A DNA stretch of 64,000 nt from Schizochytrium sp. TIO01 (taxonomy: Eukaryota; Sar; Bigyra; Thraustochytrida; Thraustochytriidae): assembly GCA_004764695.1 (NCBI GenBank), contig SMSO01000033.1, forward strand, positions 1,565,001-1,629,000. The letters run 5' to 3'. Shown piece after piece: positions 1-9,853 of the stretch (the stretch's first letter is position 1; every line of letters starts with the position of its first letter). The notes beneath the pieces were generated by a model. The model ran no database searches and was not told the origin of the DNA. It saw only the letters and a list, made by a program, of their open reading frames with translations. Made by a program: the position numbers and the translations under genes.

Positions 1-1052
1 ACAACTATTTTAAAATCAATCATAGCAGTCACCAAAATGAAAATGAAAATTTAGACTGCCTGCTACTAGCAGATGTAGCCACAGTCGCTCTCTTACTTCC
101 AGGGCTTTTCAATTTCATGCATTTGTCCACCCATTTTGCAAAATTGAGTGCGATTGCAAGGAGATCTTACATTCGAACAAGATCCCATGCCGGTGCGCAC
201 CTGCATATTATCGAATCAATTGGACACCGCCAGCCGCGAGAGCTACAAAGTTTGCAAACCGATGGAAATTGGGCTCGTGAAACTTCCTGAAGTAAATCCA
301 CCTTCAACAGTACGTATTTACTACTACCAGGTACTAACTCCTCAAAATCATTTTTGCATATGAGTGTGTGCAAGTTTTGTGATACGAGTATTGAAATTAT
401 TAGCAACCTTCTCTAGTGGGGAATCCCATTGCAACCAAAACCTCGCCAAATGAAGGGCAAATAACTTCTTATGATCAATTCTGCTCATCAAGACGAGCAT
501 AGATATCAATTGATCATTTCAATGATAATCATTGCATGTATCAGACGAAACTTTATTAAATGAGTCTAAACATTGCAAAACCTAGCATCCTATGAAAACC
601 AACACACGCACATGGTGACCAGTTACAGATGCTTTCGTAGTGGAATTTAGCAATGTACCTACTATGGGTTGAGTCCAAGATCGAACAAGCACTCAAGATC
701 TAATCCAACAAACGTACAGAAATTTTGTAAATATTATAATGACCCGGAAACACTGTACCAGCTCGAACAACGCTTTTCTCATTATCAAACTAGGAATGGA
801 TTCCCTTTCTCCTTACGGATGGCAGCACGAACAAGGCGAAAAAAATCAAGACAATTGTTTAAAGGGGCTAATTAGATTAAAGGGCTATAAAGAGGCTCAA
901 AATAAATAGACCGAATAATTACGGAGGACAGCGGCACCACCACCCAACTTGAAGCCAATAAGTGCGGAAAGTATCAGCAAATCGTCTCTAGCTGCGTGGG
1001 TGTTTGCGCTGCGGTGGCGGCGAAGACATCCGGCGGGGCTTTCTGTGCTTGG
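1..1052. other. Intergenic region upstream of the pseudouridine synthase
   Basis: AT-rich sequence without a convincing gene. Open frames near 148-363 and 669-875 are short, have no recognisable motif, and the second has no ATG start. The only supported signal is a TATA-like box near 886. The stretch probably holds the promoter and 5' leader of the gene starting at 1053 and possibly the far end of a gene outside the window. Confidence 0.5.
886..892 (+). promoter_or_regulatory. Candidate TATA box of the pseudouridine synthase gene
   Basis: TATAAAG lies 161 nt upstream of the first in-frame ATG (1053) and 293 nt upstream of the second (1185). Similar TATAAAK/TATAAAT boxes lie 50-170 nt before several other ATGs in the window (14257, 16389 on the minus strand, 36323, 52626 on the minus strand), which supports it as a core promoter element. 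The transcription start is not known. Confidence 0.35.
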
Positions 1053-2663
1053 ATGCTAAGCATCCTCTCGAGTTCAAGGCTAGGGCTATCTGGATTGCGT
1101 CTTGCCAGTCGTGTGCCAAGCACCGCGAGACGTCCGCTACACAGTTCCTCCAGCTCGGCTCAGTCCTGGTTCGACCGCTTCACAATGACGTCTAACGCTG
1201 AAGACACTACCGTCAAGACGGGTGAGAACACCGCACAAGAGGCACCAAACGTCTCACAGACCACCGACCAGAACGGTCAAGAAGCCAACAGCGATGCCCA
1301 AAACTCTATCTCTGACGCAGCCAATATCTTGGATGAGGATGTGCCTTCATACGTGTCCAAGAGTAAGAAGCGGTATGTGATCATGTTTGGGTACAGCGGC
1401 ATCGGGTACAAGGGACTTCAAATTCAGCCGGAGGTCAAGACCATTGAGGGCACCCTGGAGGATGCAATCTGCAAAACAGGTGTAGTCAAGAAAGAGAACA
1501 TGGGTGACCTTCGGAAGAGCGGGTGGTCCCGGGCGGCTCGTACTGACAAAGGTGTGCATGCGCTGGGACAAATTGTGTCCCTACGCATGGCCATTGAGCC
1601 GTCGGAGCCTGAAATTGAGAGCTTCCGTGCGGCGCTGAACAAGGAGCTGCCGGATGACATTCATGTCTTTGGAATTTTGCGGACCGTAAAGTCCTTCAAC
1701 TCGAAGAACGCATGCTCAGGACGAAAATACGAATACTTGATTCCTACATTCATGCTCACGGCGCCGAATGAGCTTCTTGAGGAGGCCCAGAAACTTGATG
1801 TGCGCCCTGATGAAGAGAAGGAAGCTAAAAATGACAATTCAAACAATGATGAAGATGCTGTCGCACCCGAATATTTGCTCAAGCAGAGTGAACTCCTTCG
1901 CTCCAAATCCCCGGCCATGGATGATGCCACTCACAAGCGCCTCAGTGACGCCCTCCAATGCTACGTTGGCACAAAGTACTTCCACAACTTTACTCCCCGT
2001 ATGGCGGGTGATGATCCTCGCGCACAGCGCTACATCAAAGAAATTACACTTGACAAGCCCTTTCAAGTTGAGGGCATTGATGTGGTGCGGGTTAACATCG
2101 AGGGCCAGAGTTTTATGCTCAATCAGATTCGTCTTATGATTGCTGCCGCTATTGAGGTCACCCGCCGTGGTCTCGATGCTGAAAAGGTTATTGGCGACCT
2201 GCTTGACAGGGAAAAGGCTTTCTCTTTTGTGATGGCACCTGGTGAGGGTCTTGCCTTGCGTGCGTGCCTCTATGAATACTACAACAAAAAGTACGGATCA
2301 GACTACGCAGAGGGCTGCGCCGCGGCCTCTAACATGTATGAGTCCATTCAGTTTGAGGAGGGCCCGATCGCTGAGGAGGTTGAAGAATTCCGCGCGAAGC
2401 AGATCTACCCTGTCATTGCAAACCAGGAGCTGAAGAACTGTGTCTTCACGGACTGGCTTTTGAGCTCTACCTCCAGAACTTTCCCGCCTAATCTCAAGTC
2501 TGCTCGCAACTACGAGGATTACAAGGAGAAGCTCGAAACTAACAAACGCGAGTTTGTTGAAAAGCGCATTGCGGAAAAGAAACGCACAAACAATACGTCG
2601 GTGCAAGCACTTGAGGACGAGATCATGGGATTTTGCAACTCCAAGCGCAACAACCGTGGATAA
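1053..2663 (+). CDS. PUS1: tRNA pseudouridine synthase, TruA/PUS1 family
   Basis: Converts uridine to pseudouridine in tRNA (eukaryotic PUS1 modifies several tRNA positions and some other RNAs). The family motif RAARTDKGVHALGQ is present; its catalytic Asp codon is at 1544-1546. The N-terminal strand KKRYVIMFGYSG and the later RxxMxR-like segment (FMLNQIRLM) also fit TruA/PUS1. The frame is open upstream, but the first ATG is 1053, giving 536 aa. This form starts with an Arg/Ser/Leu-rich, acid-free stretch of about 40 residues typical of a mitochondrial presequence. The next ATG, 1185, has A at -3 and begins just before an acidic, Ser/Thr-rich segment, so a shorter cytosolic/nuclear form is likely. 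An acidic insertion near 1790-1870 separates core segments. Family confidence is high; the exact target specificity is not visible. Confidence 0.93.
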   Translation: MLSILSSSRLGLSGLRLASRVPSTARRPLHSSSSSAQSWFDRFTMTSNAEDTTVKTGENTAQEAPNVSQTTDQNGQEANSDAQNSISDAANILDEDVPSYVSKSKKRYVIMFGYSGIGYKGLQIQPEVKTIEGTLEDAICKTGVVKKENMGDLRKSGWSRAARTDKGVHALGQIVSLRMAIEPSEPEIESFRAALNKELPDDIHVFGILRTVKSFNSKNACSGRKYEYLIPTFMLTAPNELLEEAQKLDVRPDEEKEAKNDNSNNDEDAVAPEYLLKQSELLRSKSPAMDDATHKRLSDALQCYVGTKYFHNFTPRMAGDDPRAQRYIKEITLDKPFQVEGIDVVRVNIEGQSFMLNQIRLMIAAAIEVTRRGLDAEKVIGDLLDREKAFSFVMAPGEGLALRACLYEYYNKKYGSDYAEGCAAASNMYESIQFEEGPIAEEVEEFRAKQIYPVIANQELKNCVFTDWLLSSTSRTFPPNLKSARNYEDYKEKLETNKREFVEKRIAEKKRTNNTSVQALEDEIMGFCNSKRNNRG

Positions 2664-3229
2664 GGAGAATGCATCGTTTGACTTGCAAACAATCATGTCC
2701 TCAACATACTTTTCATGCTTCGCTCTGTTTCCTCCATGTACGATGGAAAGAAAAATGGTTTGGAGCAAACAGACTAAAACTACCACCAACCAGGTAGGAG
2801 GTAGGTACTACCAAACGCACATATTCATATCATATAAGTCGCTTTAACGAGATAAACGATCAGACTTCTTAGCAGATGTTTCATATTCATCGTTACCTAC
2901 AAATAACTGCAAACCCTTTCCCAAGCCACTTTACATTGAGTTGGCCCAAGAGATCGTCTGGGTGGTGAAAAGCGGCACAAAGCAACGTATATTCAGTCAT
3001 ATATATCATTTTTTAGTTTTAAAAAAAAGAAAAAGATTAAAAAAGATTAAAAATGCAATTCCTTCTATTCTAGTATCTTGGTTCTTCTAAATGCAAATAT
3101 GCAGTGCAAGAAAAATGTATCCTTGTCTGCTTGTAATACCCCCACCCCCAACCCCATCCCCACCTAAAATTGGAGGCTCATTAAAATTGATACGCTTGCT
3201 GCTATTGAGAAATAGCTTCAAACTTATTA
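2664..3229. other. Intergenic spacer between convergent genes
   Basis: 3' regions of the PUS1-type gene (+) and the VASt-domain gene (-). It is AT-rich, with A-rich runs near 3020-3055 and a C-rich run near 3138-3165. No ORF or structured RNA was recognised. Confidence 0.5.
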
Positions 3230-6200
3230 TCAACGATATAGATAAATCTGAAAGACAATAAATAGCTGCAAAAAGACGATAGTTAGCAAGAGCAAAAGTT
3301 GCAGTCGTTGAGGAGGATTTGCCTCCTGCCAAGCCTTGGAATAAAATGCTGGCTCCAGCAACTCTCCCAAAAACTCTTGCAAGCTCGTCTTTAGAGTCTC
3401 GGCAGACTCAGAAGATACGGCTCCAGAACTAGCACTCTCCGAAGTTTCTGCACCCTTAGAAGGAGAAACAACACTAGTCGCACCCCGAGCGGCAGCTCCC
3501 AATGATGCTGGTTCCGTTGGCATCTTTGTCTTTGCAAGCTCAATCCACGCGACCATATTACGCTTACCCGTTGCAATATTTTCTTTTTCGATTTTACCCT
3601 TTAAAAAGGGCACGGACACAGCCTTGAGCCATTTTACACGGCACGTGACATCAAGCCGACACCACGATTCGTCAGGATGAGTTTTGCGGGTATTTGTCAT
3701 TTCTGTCAGAACATATCGCGTACGAACCATGAAAGAGTCTGAAAATGGGAAACCAGCAAGGGACGTGTCACAGTTTAGCACGACCTGTCTTGGCATGGCT
3801 GTCTCAGGAACGATGAAAACCTCATCAGTGTCATCCTTGGGAATTACACCGACTACGCGCTGAACCTGAGTTGATCTAGCGACCTGCTTTCCCCAGGGAC
3901 TACTGCCTACCGGATGTGCAAATGACGAAACCCGAATGATTGATGGTTTCGTCGGGGTTTCATCATCTTCATTTAAGTAAGAAGCATCAGGGTACTCGTC
4001 ACGGTGATATGCTTGCACATCGGTATCTGCATTTGCCGTGAAACGGAAGGACTCAAAGTCCTGTTCGTAATCTCCAGAGGTTTCGCCAAATTCTCGGCCG
4101 ATATCACAATCAACGGGGAGTGTGAGATCAAGCTTTTGGCGTCCAAGAAAAAGCACGGCCGCAACAGTTTCGATCGATCCTCTCCAGAATGAGGTGCTGA
4201 GCTCTTTGTGATCTGTGAGCGATTTAGGTACGTCCACCTTCCAACATGGGCAGGGCTCTGAGCTGGGCGGTCTAAGGCATTGCACACAAGGTTGTGAAAA
4301 TGCTCCACTGCCACCAGATTCCTTCGAAGAACCGTCACTTGAACTTACATCACCACCGCTTCGCTCTTTGGCTTCAACCATCTCTTGTACTTCCTGAGTA
4401 GAGAGACCAAGGCGAAGGAATCCAGAATTGCGCGTCTTGCGAGTGTCAGGCGAGCTTGTGCCAGCAGAGGAAGTTCCACTAGAACCGTCCGCAGCTCCTA
4501 CAGTCCCTTCTTGTTCGGCACCCACACCTGTGCCAATGACTAATTTGTTTCCCTTGTAACCTTCGCCAAGCCTGGGGTCAAGCTCGTGCCAGGGAGCTCC
4601 GTCTTCAAACTTCTTGTTCGTGCCTTTTTCTACCAGATCCCTGTTAACACCAGCAAGCTGTACAAGGCGATCATGGCACTTGTCCCGATGAAAAAGAGAA
4701 GTAAATGTAAGTTCTGGAGGCGATTGTCCAGCACTGCGTGGCTGCAAACGAACAACTAGTGTATTCGCCACTAAACCCCAGGCTGTAGCCGCCTTGATGA
4801 CTTTGGTCACATTTGCCAAGTGCACTACAAGCTTGCAGCTCCCAAACACAGGTTCATAAATTGCTAATGTACTGAAGCACAAAAACTGTTTTGTAAGGAT
4901 CAAGCGCCCTTGCTGGGGAACCTTTCCGGGAAGGTAGGCACAGGAATATGATGCAACAATCGTTTCATTTGGAGGTAAGCCATATTCTTCGGTCAACATC
5001 TCACTTTCAGTGAGTTTAAGCTTTTTCTTCTGGAAGGCAGCTCGTGGGTTAGGCGCTCCAAGTTTTTCGCCCTCCTCATCCTCGTCAGTGCTGGCATCCT
5101 CATCCTCATTGTCATCCTCACCATCAGCATTCTTAGTTACGCTCTCGAACGGGCCTTGAATCAAAGCCTCGCTTGGTTGCGGGGGCGCCTGAGTTGTGAA
5201 TCTGTCAATGTCTTTTACGGGGTCCATCTTTTTTAGCTCCTGCATCATTTTGCGGTCTAGCTGTTGAATCGTTGCAGTGTAATTTCCGGCGTCAAGAACA
5301 AGCTTCTCAAGACCATGTTTCATGTCCTTTGTCTTAGTTTGATGAATTGAAACAAAGCCTGAAACAGTTCCAGCAATCTGTACTGCAAAAGCTTTAATCT
5401 GGGCTTCGAGACGATCCGAGCACTCCTCCACCTCGTCTTGCAGGGTGGCTCGCTGCTCCTGAAGAATGGAAAGACGGTGCGACATCTTATCATATTTATC
5501 CTCCGCTTCTGCAAGAGCTTCAGACTGGGTTGGCCCAGAGAGACGAAAGAGTCGCTTAACAACACTCTTGCTACCGCCTGCTGCAGAAGAACCGGCCGTG
5601 CCGCCACTAGCGACGGAACTAGTGTCGTCATCAATAACTGGAACCTGCGCATTCGCCTCATTGTTATCAGCCCCCGTATGAATACCTGAAGTATCTGTCG
5701 CCCCTTCAACGTCGGACGTAGCAGCCCCACCCTCAGCAGAAATGGGTGTCTCGCCATTACTTGCCAATTGCTGGTCTGGGGTTGCTGCCCCTGCACGTTC
5801 GTCATTATCATGAAGAGTGTTACGAATTTTGGCACGAAGGTCTGAAACCTCGCTTAAAGCTCGCTCTCGCGACCCGCCAATACGTCCTATATTTTCATCA
5901 CAGTGGTCGACTCGTGCGCGGGCCTCTTTAAGTGAGTGTGCAACCAATTGGAGTTCTTTATGAGCTGCTGAGCGAGCAGCTAGTACCTGCTTACGTGAAG
6001 ATTCATAAGCATGCCCTACCGCTCCAAAGGTATCCGCTACAGCGTTAAGCTTGGCTGCAAAATCAGCCACCACCATAGAGCTTTGTTTCATAATAACCAT
6101 GAACATACGCCAAGCTTGGCGCTCAGTCTCTTTTGTTTCCTCTTCAGAAAACACGTCTCCATATTCACAACTAACACGTAGGTGCTCAAGATTTTTGGTT

Positions 6201-7447
6201 GAAGCAAGAGCATCAATATCCTTTGCCCTCTGGTCCATGGCAGCAGCCAACTCGCGTGAGACGCTCTCTGCCACACGAGCAGTCATTGCCCAGTTTTTAC
6301 AGGTACTCGAAGCGGCCTCTACACTAGCAGAAGCCACATCCGGTTCCACCCCACCAAGAACTTCGTAAACTGTCGTTGGAAGGTCCGAGGAAGGATCACT
6401 TGGACTTTTCTGCGAACTCAGATCAACAATGGAGTTGACATCGGCCTGGACCTCCCCAAGAGGGTCGAGGTTAGAGACGATATTTTCCAGTGCAGATACA
6501 ACCTCCTCACTAAAGCTGAGCACCTGCTGATCAGCCTCTGCCATTGCGTCGACGCAAATGAGCATTGTTTCGGCACGATGAAGCCACAAGGTGTACATGT
6601 GAGAGAGAAACTCTCTTAGGCTAGAACGTTGGGCACGTGCTTGTTTCTCATATTTTACTGCAGCCTGTTGAACGGCGAGTGCAGATCCAGTTTCCCGCGC
6701 ACGCTCTACAGAAGCTAACAGTGTCTTAGTTTCACGCTGAATACTCGTTTGCCCATTGCTCCACTCTTGCAGCTGCTTACGGTGATCCTTAATCAGGGGT
6801 GCAAGAACAGCATCTGCCTGAGTAAGAACGCATTGCTGCATGCCCAGATGATGTTTGCCCAAGCTCTGAAACCCGCCTACAATAGCCGCTACAGCTGCCA
6901 CCATGCCAGTTTCAGACCCTGCGTGCACCTCATTAAGTACATTTGCTGATACAATAATCTTATCAAGGCTGGATCCATATTTGCCCTCTGCCTCTGCCCA
7001 AGTTTGCAAAATCGTAATGCAGTCCCGCGTTTTGTCAAGCCAATCGGAAACCTGTACGCGCGCTGCATCAGGGCTCATCCGCAATTCTTTGACAAAGTCT
7101 CGCTCCAGCTTTGAGGAGTAATTACTCAGCTTATGCTTTGGATGTACATCCCCACTGCCATGCGAGTCCTTATTCTTCGCATCGCCAGTTTGTTCTTTAT
7201 CCTCACAAGAGCTCTTTGAGGTCGTTGTTTTCAAATCTGTTTCACCACGATCTACAGAAGACAACTTCTCTGGTGATTTCGTGCCTACATTAGCCTTCAC
7301 ATCCGCAGTATCTCCTTGAGATTTCGCAATAGACTCCATCGTTTTAGAAGGCGATGGTGTCTGCACCGCGCCAGTCACCGACGAGGGGGTTTGCGTTGAA
7401 GATGCCGAACCTCGGGCATCCCCATCTTTGCAGGTGAGGCCAGGCAT
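3230..7447 (-). CDS. BAR-like/GRAM/VASt-domain membrane protein, LAM/GRAMD1-type sterol transfer candidate
   Basis: 1,405 aa. Order of parts: a low-complexity acidic/Ser-Thr N-terminus; a long helical region from about residue 105 to 545 resembling a BAR-type dimer; a Ser/Gly/Thr-rich linker; a second coiled coil at about 630-720; a GRAM domain at about 815-930 (starting near EEYGLPPNETIVASYSCAYL and including LTKQFLCFSTL); a VASt-like domain at about 1080-1300 (NCDTSLAGFPFSDSF, CRLDVTCRVKWLK); and a single hydrophobic helix at 1382-1402 just before the C-terminus. GRAM-VASt-TM proteins of the yeast LAM and animal GRAMD1 families sit in the ER and move sterol at contacts with the plasma membrane. 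Yeast Lam1/Lam3 also combine a BAR-like region with VASt. The family is assigned from domain order; sterol transfer is inferred. The start ATG is at 7445-7447. Confidence 0.82.
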   Translation of the reverse strand: MPGLTCKDGDARGSASSTQTPSSVTGAVQTPSPSKTMESIAKSQGDTADVKANVGTKSPEKLSSVDRGETDLKTTTSKSSCEDKEQTGDAKNKDSHGSGDVHPKHKLSNYSSKLERDFVKELRMSPDAARVQVSDWLDKTRDCITILQTWAEAEGKYGSSLDKIIVSANVLNEVHAGSETGMVAAVAAIVGGFQSLGKHHLGMQQCVLTQADAVLAPLIKDHRKQLQEWSNGQTSIQRETKTLLASVERARETGSALAVQQAAVKYEKQARAQRSSLREFLSHMYTLWLHRAETMLICVDAMAEADQQVLSFSEEVVSALENIVSNLDPLGEVQADVNSIVDLSSQKSPSDPSSDLPTTVYEVLGGVEPDVASASVEAASSTCKNWAMTARVAESVSRELAAAMDQRAKDIDALASTKNLEHLRVSCEYGDVFSEEETKETERQAWRMFMVIMKQSSMVVADFAAKLNAVADTFGAVGHAYESSRKQVLAARSAAHKELQLVAHSLKEARARVDHCDENIGRIGGSRERALSEVSDLRAKIRNTLHDNDERAGAATPDQQLASNGETPISAEGGAATSDVEGATDTSGIHTGADNNEANAQVPVIDDDTSSVASGGTAGSSAAGGSKSVVKRLFRLSGPTQSEALAEAEDKYDKMSHRLSILQEQRATLQDEVEECSDRLEAQIKAFAVQIAGTVSGFVSIHQTKTKDMKHGLEKLVLDAGNYTATIQQLDRKMMQELKKMDPVKDIDRFTTQAPPQPSEALIQGPFESVTKNADGEDDNEDEDASTDEDEEGEKLGAPNPRAAFQKKKLKLTESEMLTEEYGLPPNETIVASYSCAYLPGKVPQQGRLILTKQFLCFSTLAIYEPVFGSCKLVVHLANVTKVIKAATAWGLVANTLVVRLQPRSAGQSPPELTFTSLFHRDKCHDRLVQLAGVNRDLVEKGTNKKFEDGAPWHELDPRLGEGYKGNKLVIGTGVGAEQEGTVGAADGSSGTSSAGTSSPDTRKTRNSGFLRLGLSTQEVQEMVEAKERSGGDVSSSDGSSKESGGSGAFSQPCVQCLRPPSSEPCPCWKVDVPKSLTDHKELSTSFWRGSIETVAAVLFLGRQKLDLTLPVDCDIGREFGETSGDYEQDFESFRFTANADTDVQAYHRDEYPDASYLNEDDETPTKPSIIRVSSFAHPVGSSPWGKQVARSTQVQRVVGVIPKDDTDEVFIVPETAMPRQVVLNCDTSLAGFPFSDSFMVRTRYVLTEMTNTRKTHPDESWCRLDVTCRVKWLKAVSVPFLKGKIEKENIATGKRNMVAWIELAKTKMPTEPASLGAAARGATSVVSPSKGAETSESASSGAVSSESAETLKTSLQEFLGELLEPAFYSKAWQEANPPQRLQLLLLLTIVFLQLFIVFQIYLYR

Positions 7448-8478
7448 CGTTGCTTGTTGATGTCTAGGAAGGAGCCTTTTTCAGGTTTCCACACGCCGCA
7501 AAGGCCTTCGCCTCCCAAATCTGCAGAGCTAGCGGCCCTCGCTGCGCCGCACAGCACTGCAAATCGACGTTTGCTCAGCCTACCTTGTCGCTGATCGATT
7601 TGAATCGATCAATTCGTCGCTGACTTTCTACTTCTTTCTTCTTCCCATATTATCTTTAGTAGAAAAGACTAGGCCAGTTTCCCCATACTCCTACTATGAA
7701 CATCTAGCTAGCCAGCTAGGTAAAAGATATTGCAAACTAACTAGGAACTGAACTAATGGTCTATGCAAAGAAGTGGCCTATCTCGAGGCTGGTTCTCCCT
7801 CCTTCAGAACTCACTGATGCATTTTGCGTTGCGCTGTGAGGTCGTTCTTCTATTCTTTTCTTTTTTAAGCTGCAAAGTAAACCGGAACGGAACGGGGATC
7901 CTCGGCCCCTTGGATGTATGTAGACTGGTGCCGAGATGAGCCTGCTTTTTGCTTGCCTACGTGAAGCCCGCTGATGAAGCTGCCAGGTCTTGACTGTAGA
8001 GAGGTTTAGGCGGTGAGTGTAGTCAGTCAACCAGCTGAAATTGAAGACGAATCAGATTGAGAATTCTTTTTTTATATCTCTATGCAGGGCAACATCACTT
8101 GTTTCATGCACTAGAAAAGTTAGCTCCAAGGATGTTATGTTGCCCACGTAGTTAAGTAACAAAATCGAAAGTAACGATGAGTACGGTCTTCTTCTGAGTA
8201 GCGTGACAGAACGAATACAAAGACAACAGCATCGCAGCCATGGTGTCAGAATAGAGACCATCCACAAAAGCGTATTACAATTGCAGAAATGCGTTTGAGC
8301 AGCAGCCTTTCTCAAGTATAGGATGTATGAACAGTTTAGTAGTTTAAGACGAATCTAGGTTGGTTGCCTAAGGCGGTCAAGGATTTCACAACACACGAGC
8401 GAAGCTGCTTGTGGTTGCGTGGAGTGATTTGTGTATTCAATCAGCCAAGCAAGGATGTTATTGTTGTTTTCGAGAGGA
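7448..8478. other. Intergenic region between the VASt gene and histone H3
   Basis: Upstream region of the VASt-domain gene and downstream region of histone H3. The two minus-strand open frames (7761-8030, 8052-8315) have no homology-like features and unconvincing composition. No tRNA, repeat family or conserved motif was recognised. Confidence 0.45.
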
Positions 8479-8520
8479 TGGTTTGTCCAGGTTTAGTAAG
8501 AGTGGTGTTGATTAACACCA
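8479..8520 (-). terminator. Histone H3 3' processing cassette (stem-loop plus downstream element)
   Basis: Read on the minus strand, TGGTGTT-AATC-AACACCA (8520 to 8503) forms a 7-bp stem with a 4-nt loop, 113 nt after the H3 stop. Fifteen nt further on comes GACAAACCA (8487-8479). The H4 gene carries the same arrangement (9814-9853) with one loop difference. Replication-dependent histone mRNAs of many eukaryotes end at a stem-loop with a 6-bp stem and 4-nt loop, followed by a downstream element that pairs with U7 RNA. The loop here differs from the usual UUUC-like loop, so function is inferred from position and duplication. Confidence 0.65.
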
Positions 8521-8581
8521 GTTGGGTTTGGTTTGGTTTGTAAAGTTGAGTCAGAAGATCATGACTCGCGCCAGGGACGCC

Positions 8582-8584
<3 letters not shown>

Positions 8585-8614
<30 letters not shown>
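8585..8614. repeat. (GCT)10 microsatellite in the H3 3' UTR
   Basis: Ten perfect GCT units on the plus strand, read as (AGC)n/(CAG)n in the H3 transcript. It begins about 20 nt after the H3 stop codon and lies before the 3' stem-loop. It is outside the coding region. Confidence 0.9.
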
Positions 8615-8616
<2 letters not shown>

Positions 8617-8632
8617 GTGAGCGGCTGCAGAT

Positions 8633-9715
<1,083 letters not shown>

Positions 9716-9813
9716 GCGTCTTCGCGACCTTTACCGCAAGAGCAGCTTATTTCAAAAAGAAGCTCGCAAACCCGCGCCTGCTTTGGCAGCGTAAAACCTC
9801 AAACAAAACCAAC

Positions 9814-9853
9814 TGGTGTTAGTCAACACCACTCTTTGTACCCAGACAAACCA
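9814..9853 (+). terminator. Histone H4 3' processing cassette (stem-loop plus downstream element)
   Basis: TGGTGTT-AGTC-AACACCA (9814-9831) folds into a 7-bp stem with a 4-nt loop, starting 99 nt after the H4 stop. GACAAACCA follows at 9845-9853. The H3 gene has the same block in the same order, including the flanking CCAAC before and ACTCTT-like sequence after the stem. By position and structure this is the counterpart of the histone mRNA 3' stem-loop and downstream element. Confidence 0.65.
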
